Assembly (NCBI GenBank): GCA_009780435.1
Contig: WRAB01000004.1
Coordinates: forward strand, 1 to 64,000
Direction: 5' to 3'
DNA: 64,000 nucleotides
DNA from: Oscillospiraceae bacterium
GTDB taxonomy: Bacteria; Bacillota; Clostridia; Oscillospirales; Oscillospiraceae
Shown here: one piece after another, positions 51,084-60,678 of the stretch
Layout: each line of letters starts with the position of its first letter
Numbering within the stretch: position 1 is the first letter of the stretch
Made by a program: the position numbers and the translations under genes
Notes under the pieces: model-generated
Database searches by the model: none
What the model saw: the letters and a program-made list of their open reading frames with translations, nothing else
Told to the model about the DNA's origin: nothing

Positions 51084-51112
51084 TTGACAAAACCGGAAAC
51101 TTTCGATATACT
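51084..51112 (+). promoter_or_regulatory. Strong promoter of the met transport operon
   Basis: TTGACA, 17-bp spacer, TATACT, 28 nt upstream of the leader peptide ATG. Confidence 0.85.
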
Positions 51113-51140
51113 CATGAACCATATAAAGAGGTGCAGAAAT

Positions 51141-51176
51141 ATGAAACGATTTGTAACAACTATGATGATGCGCTGA
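51141..51176 (+). CDS. Methionine-rich leader peptide upstream of metNIQ
   Basis: 11 residues, MKRFVTTMMMR, with AGAGGTG 8-9 nt upstream and a strong promoter 28 nt before it. Codons 8-10 are three consecutive ATG, immediately before Arg and TGA. A rho-independent terminator follows 45 nt later, before metN. The design is that of an attenuation leader sensing charged tRNA-Met: ribosomes stalled at Met-Met-Met would cover the 5' arm (51177-51185) of the next hairpin and free sequence for an antiterminator. Peptide and terminator are direct observations; regulation by methionine is inferred from the downstream genes. Confidence 0.75.
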   Translation: MKRFVTTMMMR

Positions 51177-51252
51177 GGCGTATACTTCTGTTTGACTGAA
51201 AACTGAGGTATGCGTCTGTCACTCGTTCTTTTCGAAAAGAATGAGTTTTTTT
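51177..51252 (+). terminator. metNIQ attenuator region
   Basis: Hairpin 1: GGCGTATAC (51177-51185) with GTATGCGTC (51208-51216). Terminator: ACTCGTTCTTTT-CG-AAAAGAATGAGT (51221-51246) followed by TTTTTTT. Alternative antiterminator pairing: GAAAA..GAG (51198-51207) with CTC....TTTTC (51222-51233). Confidence 0.75.
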
Positions 51253-51275
51253 ATGGCGAAAAGGAGAATCTAAGC

Positions 51276-52307
51276 ATGATTTCACTACAAGCTGTGAGCA
51301 AGACCTTCACCACCGCATACGGCGAGGTCAGAGCGGTACAGGATATTAACCTAGAGATCGAAAAAGGCGAGATTTTCGGCGTGATTGGACACTCCGGTGC
51401 GGGAAAATCAACCCTGATTCGCTGTATCAACCTACTGGAAACACCGACCTCTGGCAGCGTCATTGTGGACGGTGAGGATTTAACAAAACTCTCGAAAAAA
51501 GCGCTCTGTGACCGGCGCAAGAAGATCGGCATGATTTTTCAGCACTTTTCTCTGATGCCTTCTCGCACGGTTGTGCAGAATGTGGCTTTCCCGCTCAAAA
51601 ACACCAAGCTGACGAAGGCCGAGAAATTAAAGAAAGTGGAGGGTTTGCTGGGGCTCGTCGGCCTCAGCCACCGAATGCACGCCTACCCCTCTGCCCTCTC
51701 CGGCGGTGAGAAGCAACGGGTGGCAATTGCAAGAGCACTGGCCAACGATCCACACGTCCTGCTCTGTGACGAGGCCACAAGCGCCCTCGACCCACAGACC
51801 ACAAAGGCCATCCTGGATCTCCTGAAAGAAGTCAACGCCAAGCTGGGCATCACCATTGTGCTCATCACCCACGAGATGGCGGTCATCAAGGAAATTTGTG
51901 ACCGGGTGGCTGTGATGGAGGATGGAGAGATCAAGGAGATGGGCGATGTGTTCTCCGTCTTTTCCGCACCGCAGAGCGCGGTGGCCCGTGATTTCGTCGC
52001 CTCCACCACCAACCTACATAAAGTGTACGAGTTGATCGAGAACAACTCCCCTCTGGTGGCACTGGCAGAGGATGAAACCCTCCTCAAGCTCACCTACACC
52101 ACGAGCAACACGCAAGATACCCTCCTCCACGATGCGGCTGAGCGCTTCGGGATCAAAACGAATATCTTCTTCGGCAACGTGGAGCTGATCCAAGACCGCC
52201 CCATCGGCAAGCTGGTCATTATCGCCAAAGGCCCGCCGGAGAGTATCCAAGGGGCAATCACATATTTGCGGGAACACGAGATCAAGATAGAGGAGATGAT
52301 AACATGA
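51276..52307 (+). CDS. metN: Methionine ABC transporter ATP-binding protein
   Basis: 343 residues from the ATG at 51276 (AGGAGA upstream). ABC ATPase with Walker A GHSGAGKS (38-45), signature ALSGGEKQR and Walker B LLCDEATSALD. The C-terminal NIL domain (about 265-343), which senses intracellular methionine in MetN, supports the assignment. First gene of metNIQ, behind a Met-codon leader. Confidence 0.95.
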   Translation: MISLQAVSKTFTTAYGEVRAVQDINLEIEKGEIFGVIGHSGAGKSTLIRCINLLETPTSGSVIVDGEDLTKLSKKALCDRRKKIGMIFQHFSLMPSRTVVQNVAFPLKNTKLTKAEKLKKVEGLLGLVGLSHRMHAYPSALSGGEKQRVAIARALANDPHVLLCDEATSALDPQTTKAILDLLKEVNAKLGITIVLITHEMAVIKEICDRVAVMEDGEIKEMGDVFSVFSAPQSAVARDFVASTTNLHKVYELIENNSPLVALAEDETLLKLTYTTSNTQDTLLHDAAERFGIKTNIFFGNVELIQDRPIGKLVIIAKGPPESIQGAITYLREHEIKIEEMIT

Positions 52308-52984
52308 TAGGGCTATTTGAAATGATCGTCCCGAATTTTTCAAGGGCATCCGACGCGCTTTGGACGAGCATCGTCCAGACGCTCCAAATGCTGTTCGGCT
52401 CCTTTACCGTCTCTTTTGTGTTGGGCGTCGTGTTGGGGGTCTGCCTGGTAGTCATGCGCCGAGGCGGGATTTTGGAAAACCCGGTACTGTATCGCATTGT
52501 AGACAAGGTGATCGACACCATCCGCTCCGTACCCTTTCTCATCCTCATCGTGCTCCTCTTCCCCCTGTCCCGGCTCATCGTGGGAACCGCAATCGGCGTG
52601 ATGGGCGCAATTGTCCCGTTGGTCATCGGAACCGTCCCATTTTTCTCAAGACAGGTAGAGACAGCGGTCTCTGAGGTGGATCACGGACTCATTGAAGCAT
52701 CTGTCGCCATGGGGCTCTCCCCCATACAGATTATCTTCCGTGTGTACCTGCGTGAGAGTATTCCGGCCCTGACCCGTGTGACACAGATCACGGCGATTAA
52801 CGTGCTTCATCTGGTTACGCTGGCGGGCGCAGTCGGCGCCGGTGGACTGGGAGATTTCGCCATCCGGTTCGGACATCAGCAGGGCCTGCGAGATTTGATG
52901 TGGCTCACGATTGTCATCATTTTGGTCATGGTCAGCATCATTCAGATTGTCGGCAATATTGTCATCAAAAAGACAACCCATTAG
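52304..52984 (+). CDS. metI: Methionine ABC transporter permease
   Basis: 226 residues, five predicted helices. The MetI-type permease block with EAA loop is HGLIEASVAMGLSPIQIIFR. The start overlaps metN by 4 nt. Works with MetN and the lipoprotein MetQ. Confidence 0.95.
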   Translation: MIGLFEMIVPNFSRASDALWTSIVQTLQMLFGSFTVSFVLGVVLGVCLVVMRRGGILENPVLYRIVDKVIDTIRSVPFLILIVLLFPLSRLIVGTAIGVMGAIVPLVIGTVPFFSRQVETAVSEVDHGLIEASVAMGLSPIQIIFRVYLRESIPALTRVTQITAINVLHLVTLAGAVGAGGLGDFAIRFGHQQGLRDLMWLTIVIILVMVSIIQIVGNIVIKKTTH

Positions 52985-53001
52985 CCCCTGCTCAGATTAG
53001 C

Positions 53002-53027
53002 TCTCCACCGCCCCAGGCGGTGGAAAA
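53002..53027. repeat. Palindrome between metI and metQ
   Basis: TCCACCGCC-CCA-GGCGGTGGA, related to the CCCCGCC/GGCGGGG family; it could modulate metQ expression or stability. Confidence 0.45.
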
Positions 53028-53064
53028 CAGAAAAATTTTCAATTCAATAAGGAGAATGAAACAT

Positions 53065-53907
53065 ATGAAAAAGTTTGTAACAGTTCTATTGGCAGTCCTA
53101 TTGGTACTTGGCCTCGCCGCCTGCGCTGGCGGCGGCGGAACCACCGACGATGATGGGCCGCATGTGCTCCGGATCGGCTTGGTCGGGGCGTTTAACGTGC
53201 ATTGGTACACGATCCAAGAGATGGTAGCGGAGGACAATATCCAACTGGAGCTCGTCTATTTTTCTGACTTTGCCATTCCCAACCGTGCGCTGGATGCGGG
53301 CGATCTCGACTTAAATGCGTTCCAGCACAAAATGTTTTTAGCAAACGATATCACAACCAACGGCTATGAGATCCAATATATTGCAGATACGTTCATCGCA
53401 CCGATGAACATTTTCAGAAACCCAGAGCGTATCTCCGCCCTGGCGGATATCCAAGATGGACACACCATCGCAATTCCCAGTGATCCCACAAATGGCGGCA
53501 GGGCGCTCCGGCTTCTTGAGGCCGCCGGGTTGATCGTGCTAGGCACGCCAGAGGGACAGAACCCAACTGTGCTGGACATCTCAGAACGTATTGTGGACAT
53601 CAATATCATAGAGGGTGAAACCAGTATGCTCCCCCACATGCTACCGGACGTAGAAGCGGCAATCATCTCCAACCCCCAAGCGATGAGTGCGGGGATCATC
53701 ACAGACGAATACAGTATCTTCCGGGAAGACATCACAGGACCTGCGGCGGCGAACCTGACCAATGTTATCGTCGTGAGAACCGCCGACCTGGAGGAGGACG
53801 GACTCCGTGCTCGGTTGTTCGAGGCCATTGTAAGGGCACATCACACGGATCGTGTACGGGACGTGTTTATCGAGGAGTACCAGGGGGCCTTGGTTCCGGT
53901 CTGGTAA
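53065..53907 (+). CDS. metQ: Methionine ABC transporter substrate-binding lipoprotein
   Basis: 280 residues from the ATG at 53065 (AAGGAG upstream). Lipoprotein signal with lipobox LAAC (Cys20) and a short Gly spacer. NlpA/MetQ fold: DLDLNAFQHKMFL, DGHTIAIPSDPTNGGRALRL and a C-terminal ATNVI-like strand LTNVIVVRTADLE. Binds methionine outside the membrane for MetNI. Confidence 0.93.
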   Translation: MKKFVTVLLAVLLVLGLAACAGGGGTTDDDGPHVLRIGLVGAFNVHWYTIQEMVAEDNIQLELVYFSDFAIPNRALDAGDLDLNAFQHKMFLANDITTNGYEIQYIADTFIAPMNIFRNPERISALADIQDGHTIAIPSDPTNGGRALRLLEAAGLIVLGTPEGQNPTVLDISERIVDINIIEGETSMLPHMLPDVEAAIISNPQAMSAGIITDEYSIFREDITGPAAANLTNVIVVRTADLEEDGLRARLFEAIVRAHHTDRVRDVFIEEYQGALVPVW

Positions 53908-53929
53908 GGATGGTGTTTGGAGTCCCAAC

Positions 53930-53970
53930 AAAAGAACCTCTCTTTACGCATGTAAAAGAGAGGTTCTTTT
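53930..53970. terminator. Terminator between metQ and the convergent SLH gene
   Basis: AAAAGAACCTCTCTTTAC pairs with a complement ending GAGAGGTTCTTTT. Confidence 0.85.
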
Positions 53971-53984
53971 GAATCAAGACGTTT

Positions 53985-56318
53985 TTACATAATATCTTCC
54001 GGTTCGGACTCCGGGCGCTCCAGAAGGGTCCATTCCCGTGGTTCGAGGAGTGTCAGCCAGCGCTCAAACGCATTGTTAAGGCCTCTCCGCTCGAAGGTGT
54101 AAGAGTTTGTCGCCGATTGAATATAGAAGTAGTACCACGCAGTTTCATCCTCATTGTCCGGCCAGGTAACCATGTTCGGCAGCAGATCTGCCATGCGCTC
54201 CTGCAGGCGGTCCGAGATACGGTTAATCATCGCCGCCGCATCTGCCCGTTTGAGGTATCTGTCGGGGTAAAATGCGCCGTCCAGGCCATAAGGCCCTTGC
54301 ACCCAGCCGTTCATGGCCGCCGCGTTGATATAATCCGCTGCCCAGTGACCGGCGATATCGTTAAAGTGGTTCTCCAGCAAATTCATACCGCTCAGCTTGT
54401 CCATAAATCGGACAATCACCGCCGCCATTTCGGCACGGGTGATGGGCTGTGTCGGCGCAAAGGTGCCGTCTGGCAACCCGTTGAAAACGTTCGCATTGGT
54501 CATGGTCGATACGGCGTTGTTGAACCAGTCGTATAGCTCTACATCTGAGAAAGGATTTTCTTGCATCCAGTATGCAATGCGAGCCTCGTCTGTGACAAGA
54601 CGGAAGAAGATCGTGGCGACTTCCGCTCTTGTAATATTGGCATTTGGGCGAATTAACCCCTCGTCTGTGCCAATCAGGTACGCCTGCCGCTCTGGCAGAT
54701 CCGGTTCCGGCCCTCCTTGATTGATCCATTGCCACTGCGCCGTGAAACTGCGAGACTCTGTTACGGTGAGGGCAGCAACTTGTGCACGACTCAATAAAGG
54801 CCCGGTGCCGTTTTCCCGCCAGCCGAGGAAGTTCCAACCGGGTCGAGTCGGAACGGGAACTCTGGCTGTCGTGATCTGATGATCTGGGAGGACATAGTGA
54901 TAGACAGGATTGGTATCGCCGCCGTACAGGCCGCCGCTTAGAAAAAATGTCACCCGAATGGCGTTGCTGGGCTCAAAAATCGCTGTGAATATTCTGTCCG
55001 CTATGATTGGCAAGTCGAGGAGCTCTTCTGTTGTATATGTGCTACCAGTCGAACTTTCCCAATATACGAACATATAACCCGGTGCCGGAAGTGTATCTGG
55101 AATCGGAGTTGGAATATCATTCTCTGCTAAGATGTCTCCGCCACGAACAATTACATCGTGTACTGGACCAGGAGCAATCGTTCCATTTGGACCAGAATTA
55201 AATTCCACATTGAAAAAGGCTTCTTCCCAGACCCAGGTGTCGCCTGCCCCGGCGGGGCCGGTCATAAGGCCGGCAGGCGTCAAACGCTGATTGCCACCAA
55301 CATTTATCCAGTAACCTGTGTATCTTGGCCCCGGCGGCGTCACCAGACCTAGATTGCCTACGGCTGTCCAGTTTGGGCCAAGTGTTAATTCTCTTAGGCT
55401 GTTTGCACCTGTGAACATGTTTGCCATGGTCGTTGCGTTACGTGTATCCCAGCCGCTTAAATCTAAACTCGTTAAAGCGCTTGCACCTCGAAACATACTG
55501 ATAAAATTCGTCGCACTACTCGTATCCCAGTCGCTTAAATCTACATGCTCCAAGCTACTTGCGTCTTGGAACATACTTTCAAAAGTTGTCACGCTGCCCG
55601 TGTCCCAATTGCTTAAATCTAAACTCGTAAAGCCGGTTGCATCCCGGAACATATGTGACATCCATAGCACAGTGCTGGTGTCCCACTCGTCTAGCCCAAT
55701 GATCTCTGTTAAATAGGGCATGCCGCGGAACATGCTGTCAAGACGTAGTGCGCTGCTCATGTCAAAGGTGCTCACATCTAAAGTCGTAAAGCTCGTGCCT
55801 CGGAACATGCTGGAAAAACGCAACACATCGCTGGTGTCCCAGTTCTCTAGCCCATATATATCTTCTAATGCAACTGCGTCGCGGAACATATGTTCCATCC
55901 AGCGTGTGGCAGTAATGTCAATATAGTCAATATTTTCTATCGTAATTAGATATGGTAAGTTTCGAAATAGGGAGGTGAGGTTGAACGTCCCGATTGTATT
56001 GTCTGGGTCTGTGAAAACAATTTTGTCAATACCAAGCCGCCAGTTGTTCCAAGGACTTATATTTGCCTCAAAGCCAACTGCAACGTTGCCTTGAACGGTT
56101 CCGCTACCTACCACTACCGTGCGTGTATTCGAATCATCATCAAGCCACCACCATGGTGCGAAGGTATCATTCGGCCCGACATGCCCTATCACATTGTTAA
56201 ACGGCACAACACCCCCGGCAAACGCACTGCCCGGGAATAGACCGACCAATAGCATTGCCACAAGCAATACACAAATTACCCGTTGAAGGTTTTTTGCCCG
56301 CAATTTTCTTTGAAACAT
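53985..56318 (-). CDS. Secreted surface protein with BspA/DUF285 repeats, InlB repeat and SLH domains
   Basis: 777 residues from the ATG at 56318 (AGGAGA upstream). Signal peptide ending GSAFA. Residues of about 115-330 hold a ladder of about 24-residue BspA-type (DUF285) repeats: each has MFR(D/G)A..L..LDLS.WDTS, for example SMFQDASSLEHVDLSDWDTS. Then a FNSGPNGTI-type and an InlB-like segment (GWNFLGWRENGTG), and three C-terminal SLH units (from QAYLIGTDEGLI, FSDVELYDWFNNAVS and FNDIAGHWAADYINAA). The C-terminal third is paralogous to the protein at 13847-16093. Probable adhesin or matrix-binding wall protein. Confidence 0.85.
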   Translation of the reverse strand: MFQRKLRAKNLQRVICVLLVAMLLVGLFPGSAFAGGVVPFNNVIGHVGPNDTFAPWWWLDDDSNTRTVVVGSGTVQGNVAVGFEANISPWNNWRLGIDKIVFTDPDNTIGTFNLTSLFRNLPYLITIENIDYIDITATRWMEHMFRDAVALEDIYGLENWDTSDVLRFSSMFRGTSFTTLDVSTFDMSSALRLDSMFRGMPYLTEIIGLDEWDTSTVLWMSHMFRDATGFTSLDLSNWDTGSVTTFESMFQDASSLEHVDLSDWDTSSATNFISMFRGASALTSLDLSGWDTRNATTMANMFTGANSLRELTLGPNWTAVGNLGLVTPPGPRYTGYWINVGGNQRLTPAGLMTGPAGAGDTWVWEEAFFNVEFNSGPNGTIAPGPVHDVIVRGGDILAENDIPTPIPDTLPAPGYMFVYWESSTGSTYTTEELLDLPIIADRIFTAIFEPSNAIRVTFFLSGGLYGGDTNPVYHYVLPDHQITTARVPVPTRPGWNFLGWRENGTGPLLSRAQVAALTVTESRSFTAQWQWINQGGPEPDLPERQAYLIGTDEGLIRPNANITRAEVATIFFRLVTDEARIAYWMQENPFSDVELYDWFNNAVSTMTNANVFNGLPDGTFAPTQPITRAEMAAVIVRFMDKLSGMNLLENHFNDIAGHWAADYINAAAMNGWVQGPYGLDGAFYPDRYLKRADAAAMINRISDRLQERMADLLPNMVTWPDNEDETAWYYFYIQSATNSYTFERRGLNNAFERWLTLLEPREWTLLERPESEPEDIM

Positions 56319-56380
56319 TAGAATCTCTCCTTTGCAAAAGTATTTCGTAGGGGATATTATTTGCACTTTGCCTATTTTCA

Positions 56381-58693
56381 TTACACCGCAATCACAACAA
56401 TCTCGTCCTCTTTCACCCCGAGACCGATCTTTTTGACGGCCTTCTCATAGTGATCCACCAGCTCCGTTGCGATCTTGTCTTCGATCTCCTTTTGTAACAG
56501 GCGGCGCAGGTTGCGGGCGCCGTAGGTGATGGAGAAGGATTTTTTCACCAGATAATCCAAGACGGCATCGTCGTAGGTGAAGGCGTAGCCCTTGTCGGTC
56601 ATCACCTCTTTTAACTCCTCCAGCATGATCCGGGCGATTTTGGCGAAATCGGCCTCTGATAGCTGGTTGAAATAGACAATCTCGTCGATCCGATTTAAAA
56701 ATTCCGGGCGCAAAAAATCCTTGAGGGCCTTCATGGCCTTCTCTTTCCCCTGTTCATTGACGCTCCGGTTAAAGCCCACAGAACCGTCTTTCTTATCGCT
56801 CCCGGCGTTGGTGGTCATAATGATGACCGTGTTGGAGAAATTCACATTCCGCCCCTGGGCGTCGGTGATGTGACCGTCGTCCAGGATTTGCAGTAAGATA
56901 TTGAGTACGTCCGGGTGGGCTTTTTCGATCTCGTCGAAGAGCACTACGCTATAGGGCCTACGGCGGATTTTCTCCGTCAACTGGCCCGCCTCGTCATAAC
57001 CCACGTATCCCGGCGGGGAGCCGATGATCCGGCTGACGGCGTGTTTTTCCATGAACTCGGACATATCCAGTCGGATCAAAGACTCCGTCGCATTGAACAG
57101 GTCTTGGGCCAGGCGCTTCACCAGTTCCGTCTTCCCCACCCCGGTGGCGCCGACGAAGATGAAAGATGCGGGCTTACGCTTCGCGGCGATCCCCACCCGG
57201 CTGCGCTTGATGGCGCGGCAGACCGTGTCCACAGCCTCGTCCTGGCCGATGATGTGGGCTTTTAGACGGGCTTCCAATTGGGCCAGGCGCTTATATTCAT
57301 CCTCTCGAATACTGCTGGCGGGGATTTTTGTCCATAGTTCAATGACCCGGGCTAAGTTATCCACAGTCAGGGCGGGCGGGCCATCTTTTTGGAGTACGAC
57401 CAACTCGTCGCTCAGTTGCATCTCCCGGCTGCGGATCACGGCCAAGCGCTCAAAGTGGTCCTGTTCTGATTTGTTGTCCGCCAGGAGCATCTCCCGTTCC
57501 CGACCCAGATCGGCCTGCTCTTTTTGGATTTCCGCCATCCGGGTCAGGGATTGGCTTCTCAGGTTGACGTCACTGCACGCCTCGTCGATGAGATCAATGG
57601 CCTTATCTGGCAAAAATCGGTCTGTGATATACCGCTCACTCATCAGCACTGCCTGCCGGGCCATCTCCGGGGAGATGGTCACACCGTGGAACGCCTCATA
57701 GTAATGGGCGATACCTTTGACGATTTCCACTGCGTCCTCGATAGATGGCTCCGTCACTGTCACCGGCTGGAACCTGCGCTCTAAGGCGGAGTCTTTTTCG
57801 ATATGCTTGCGATACTCCGTAAACGTCGTGGCACCGATGACTTGTATCTCGCCACGGGACAGGGCTGGCTTTAGGATATTGGCCGCGTTCATACTTCCCT
57901 CGGCGTCCCCCGCCCCGACAATGGTGTGGACTTCGTCGATGACCAGGATAATATTCCCCTGCTTTTTGATCTCCTCAATGAGTCCCTTCATCCGGCTCTC
58001 AAATTGGCCCCGGAACTGGGTGCCGGCTACGAGAGCCGTGAGGTCAAGAAGGTATACCTCTTTTTCCCGCAACTTATAAGGCACATCCCCTGTATGGATG
58101 CGCAGTGCCAGTCCCTCGGCGATGGCCGTCTTACCCACCCCCGGCTCTCCGATGAGACAGGGGTTATTCTTCTGTCGCCGATTTAATATCTGAATGACCC
58201 GCTCGGTCTCCTCCTGGCGGCCCACGATCCGATCCAACTGACCATTCTTGGCCTTATCCGTCAGAGAGATGCAGTAATTTTCCAGGAATCGACGCTTTTT
58301 GCCCTTGGGGTCCTTCTCCTTGTTGGAAGATGCGGCATTTCCCCCCGGCAGATTCCCGCCGGACTGGGGTGGCCGGTCACCGGGACCCGCGCCAAAGAGT
58401 TTATTTAAAAATGGAAACGTGGCCATATTGCCGACCTCGTCATCCGTCTCTCCGTTTTGCATGGCCTCTATGTTCTCCGCACCGCCAAATGCCTCGATCA
58501 TTTCGCCGGAGATGCCGTCTAAATCCTCGTCGGAAATTCCCATCCGCTGCATGATGTCGTCTACGGGTTTGATCTTCAATTCTTTGGCACATTTGAGGCA
58601 GAGGCCCTCATTGGCGGAGACGCCGTTTTCAATTTTCGTGATAAAGATGATCGCTACATTCTTTTTGCAGCGTCCACAAATGGTAGGTTGCAT
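56381..58693 (-). CDS. clpE: Clp protease ATP-binding subunit, ClpE/ClpC type
   Basis: 770 residues from the ATG at 58693 (TTGGAG 7 nt upstream; a TTG four codons earlier overlaps that site). An N-terminal zinc finger (Cys6, Cys9, Cys32, Cys35), as in ClpE, replaces the usual ClpC N-domain. AAA1 has Walker A GEPGVGKT (182-189); a coiled middle region lies at about 385-440; AAA2 has Walker A GATGVGKT (515-522). The ClpP-docking tripeptide VGF is present (DGSVGFNRS). Unfolds substrates for ClpP. ClpE versus zinc-finger ClpC is my reading of the N-terminus. Follows cvpA. Confidence 0.85.
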   Translation of the reverse strand: MQPTICGRCKKNVAIIFITKIENGVSANEGLCLKCAKELKIKPVDDIMQRMGISDEDLDGISGEMIEAFGGAENIEAMQNGETDDEVGNMATFPFLNKLFGAGPGDRPPQSGGNLPGGNAASSNKEKDPKGKKRRFLENYCISLTDKAKNGQLDRIVGRQEETERVIQILNRRQKNNPCLIGEPGVGKTAIAEGLALRIHTGDVPYKLREKEVYLLDLTALVAGTQFRGQFESRMKGLIEEIKKQGNIILVIDEVHTIVGAGDAEGSMNAANILKPALSRGEIQVIGATTFTEYRKHIEKDSALERRFQPVTVTEPSIEDAVEIVKGIAHYYEAFHGVTISPEMARQAVLMSERYITDRFLPDKAIDLIDEACSDVNLRSQSLTRMAEIQKEQADLGREREMLLADNKSEQDHFERLAVIRSREMQLSDELVVLQKDGPPALTVDNLARVIELWTKIPASSIREDEYKRLAQLEARLKAHIIGQDEAVDTVCRAIKRSRVGIAAKRKPASFIFVGATGVGKTELVKRLAQDLFNATESLIRLDMSEFMEKHAVSRIIGSPPGYVGYDEAGQLTEKIRRRPYSVVLFDEIEKAHPDVLNILLQILDDGHITDAQGRNVNFSNTVIIMTTNAGSDKKDGSVGFNRSVNEQGKEKAMKALKDFLRPEFLNRIDEIVYFNQLSEADFAKIARIMLEELKEVMTDKGYAFTYDDAVLDYLVKKSFSITYGARNLRRLLQKEIEDKIATELVDHYEKAVKKIGLGVKEDEIVVIAV

Positions 58694-58714
58694 GTTTTGC
58701 TCCAATCGCAGGGT

Positions 58715-59428
58715 TTAGATATCAATGAATCCGCCTATGTGGTTGCGGCTTACAAAGAATTCCAAGATGTTCGCATTCTCCATCAGCTCTTCCGGCAATA
58801 GCGTTCCCAAGTAGCCCAATAGCCAGCCGAGCATGAACACTAATAAAAATCCCTGGGCCAATCCCGCAAGCCCCCCAGCGATACCATCCACCAGCTTAAG
58901 ACCCGGGAATTTTAAAGAAAAGGGAATTAAATTGTAAGCGACTGTAAAGCCGATGAGAATCAACAAAAATGCCACGACAAAGACCATGAGGAAACAAAAG
59001 GCGTATACCAATGTATCCGTCATCGATCGGTTGAACGTCTCCCCGGCGTCTCTGCCGTCGAGATATCGGTCTGTGAGTTTTTCCTCCCGGCTCTCGTGGA
59101 CACCGAGCTCCAAGAACAGTTGCCGCGCCACTTCCGGCTCCAGGCTGGGATCAATTCGGAACAGGTCTTCCGTGGAGAGCCCCTGTAAGTTCGCAGGCGC
59201 GACTGTCTCGACGGCATCCACCTCCATCTGGGTTAGGTAGCCGCTGATGAAAGGCCGAAACATTGTCGTGAATTCATTCGAATAGGTATTTGCCAATAAA
59301 TTGCCTCCGTAGACGGCAATGATGATAAATACCACAGCTAAAATACTCCCCAATACGCCGCGCTTGTAGCCCTGCCACGCGCAAAAGACTAAAATGGCGA
59401 TAATGAGCAAGTTTGCGATAATGTGCAT
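58715..59428 (-). CDS. CvpA family membrane protein
   Basis: 237 residues. Four helices with the CvpA pattern: N-terminal LLIIAILVFCAWQGYKRGVLG and a later glycine-rich pair LVDGIAGGLAGLAQGFLLVF. CvpA is linked to envelope homeostasis and colicin V export in E. coli; the role in Firmicutes is unclear. GGAGGG before the ATG. Probably co-transcribed with the DUF5711-like gene and clpE. Confidence 0.85.
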   Translation of the reverse strand: MHIIANLLIIAILVFCAWQGYKRGVLGSILAVVFIIIAVYGGNLLANTYSNEFTTMFRPFISGYLTQMEVDAVETVAPANLQGLSTEDLFRIDPSLEPEVARQLFLELGVHESREEKLTDRYLDGRDAGETFNRSMTDTLVYAFCFLMVFVVAFLLILIGFTVAYNLIPFSLKFPGLKLVDGIAGGLAGLAQGFLLVFMLGWLLGYLGTLLPEELMENANILEFFVSRNHIGGFIDI

Positions 59429-59474
59429 ATCTTATACCCTCCAAACCAGTTTCTTTCTCTATATAGTCGCACAC

Positions 59475-60605
59475 CTAAGGTACGAGAAGCCTCGCCCGGT
59501 GTGTCGAAAAACGCAAAACAGATCCGTCATTCTTCGACAGGACGCGGGTCATGCCCTCTGTCCCGTCCCATATGGCATATTCTCTCCCGTCACGGTAGAG
59601 GACGAGGCGGTCAAAAAACAAGGCTACCAAATACCGCTCATTTAAGGAAATATCCAGAAGTTCGCCTTGGACTTCAATGCCCCGCGCCCGTCCGTTGGGG
59701 GGGAGATGAACCAGCGTCCCCTCCATGCTATTCGGGTGGGGCGTTAAGTAGAAGGCCGCCCCTGCGTCCTGCCGGGCATAGGCTCGGAGGTACTGATCTG
59801 CAAAGGGGTACTCAAAGGCCACTGTCCCGGCGGTGGTCAGAGAGACAATGCCATTGCTGGAGATCGCCATCAGATTGCCGCCAGCAGTGAACCAGAAGTC
59901 GAAAAACAACGTGTCTTCCCGTAAGTATCGGCTGTAGGGATATTCTCCGGCGTAATCGGTGTGATACCAGAGAATCTGCCCGCCTCCGTCTGTCATAGTC
60001 AGAATGGCCAAGGTGCGGTTATCCGGGGCCAGTGTCGCGCCTATTAAGTACCCTGTTCCAATGCGCACTTCGTACACCGGATGAAAATCGGGGTTGAGCA
60101 CCGTGACGACGCCACGGGTACCCATCCGCTCCGCGGAGATGACGAGCCAGTCGTTTTCGTTGATCCTGGCGTCAATAATCGCCCCGCTCCACGCCGTGTG
60201 CCAGAGGGTTTCCCGGGTCGACGAAACGGCAATTCCTATGCCGCCCAGATCATAGGCCAGAGCCCGTGGGCCGCTACTCTCAATGACAGGGCGCTCCATA
60301 GAGAATATCTCCCTGTGGGCCATGGCACCTGTGCGGTCATATACCCGCAGACCGCTGACAGAGGCGACGGCGATGGAATCACCCAAGAGGGCGAAAGTAT
60401 TGCTGAAGTAGTCCTGAAAGAGAAACTCCTCCGCCTGCTGGGCCGTACCCAAACTGCGATAGTTCCAAGCTCTGGACAAGGCATCCATGGTGAGCCTGTC
60501 CCGGTTGACAATCAGGGCGATGGCGATGAGGATCATGATCCCCAAGACCACAGCGGAGCCGACGCTGCCTAACTTTTGTCTGATTCTTGTGACTCGCTTC
60601 TCCAT
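59475..60605 (-). CDS. DUF5711-like membrane-anchored beta-propeller protein
   Basis: 376 residues from the ATG at 60605 (GAGGG upstream; the frame extends to 60662). One N-terminal helix (VVLGIMILIAIALIV), then an extracytoplasmic domain of repeated four-strand units (SIAVASVSGLRVYDRTG, LAILTMTDGGGQILWY, SSNGIVSLTTAGTVAFEYPF) suggesting a seven- or eight-bladed propeller. This fits the DUF5711 family of Clostridia, function unknown. Located between truA and cvpA. Confidence 0.75.
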   Translation of the reverse strand: MEKRVTRIRQKLGSVGSAVVLGIMILIAIALIVNRDRLTMDALSRAWNYRSLGTAQQAEEFLFQDYFSNTFALLGDSIAVASVSGLRVYDRTGAMAHREIFSMERPVIESSGPRALAYDLGGIGIAVSSTRETLWHTAWSGAIIDARINENDWLVISAERMGTRGVVTVLNPDFHPVYEVRIGTGYLIGATLAPDNRTLAILTMTDGGGQILWYHTDYAGEYPYSRYLREDTLFFDFWFTAGGNLMAISSNGIVSLTTAGTVAFEYPFADQYLRAYARQDAGAAFYLTPHPNSMEGTLVHLPPNGRARGIEVQGELLDISLNERYLVALFFDRLVLYRDGREYAIWDGTEGMTRVLSKNDGSVLRFSTHRARLLVP

Positions 60606-60678
60606 GCACGACCCTCGCTGTACTTTTTTACCCACCCAAATAGTATAGCATAAAATGTGCAAAAAAGATAGGTAAAAT

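Noticed and set aside
51113..51275. SAM riboswitch or T-box upstream of metN
   Set aside because: The leader is short, is filled by the peptide ORF and two hairpins, and lacks recognisable S-box or T-box core sequences.
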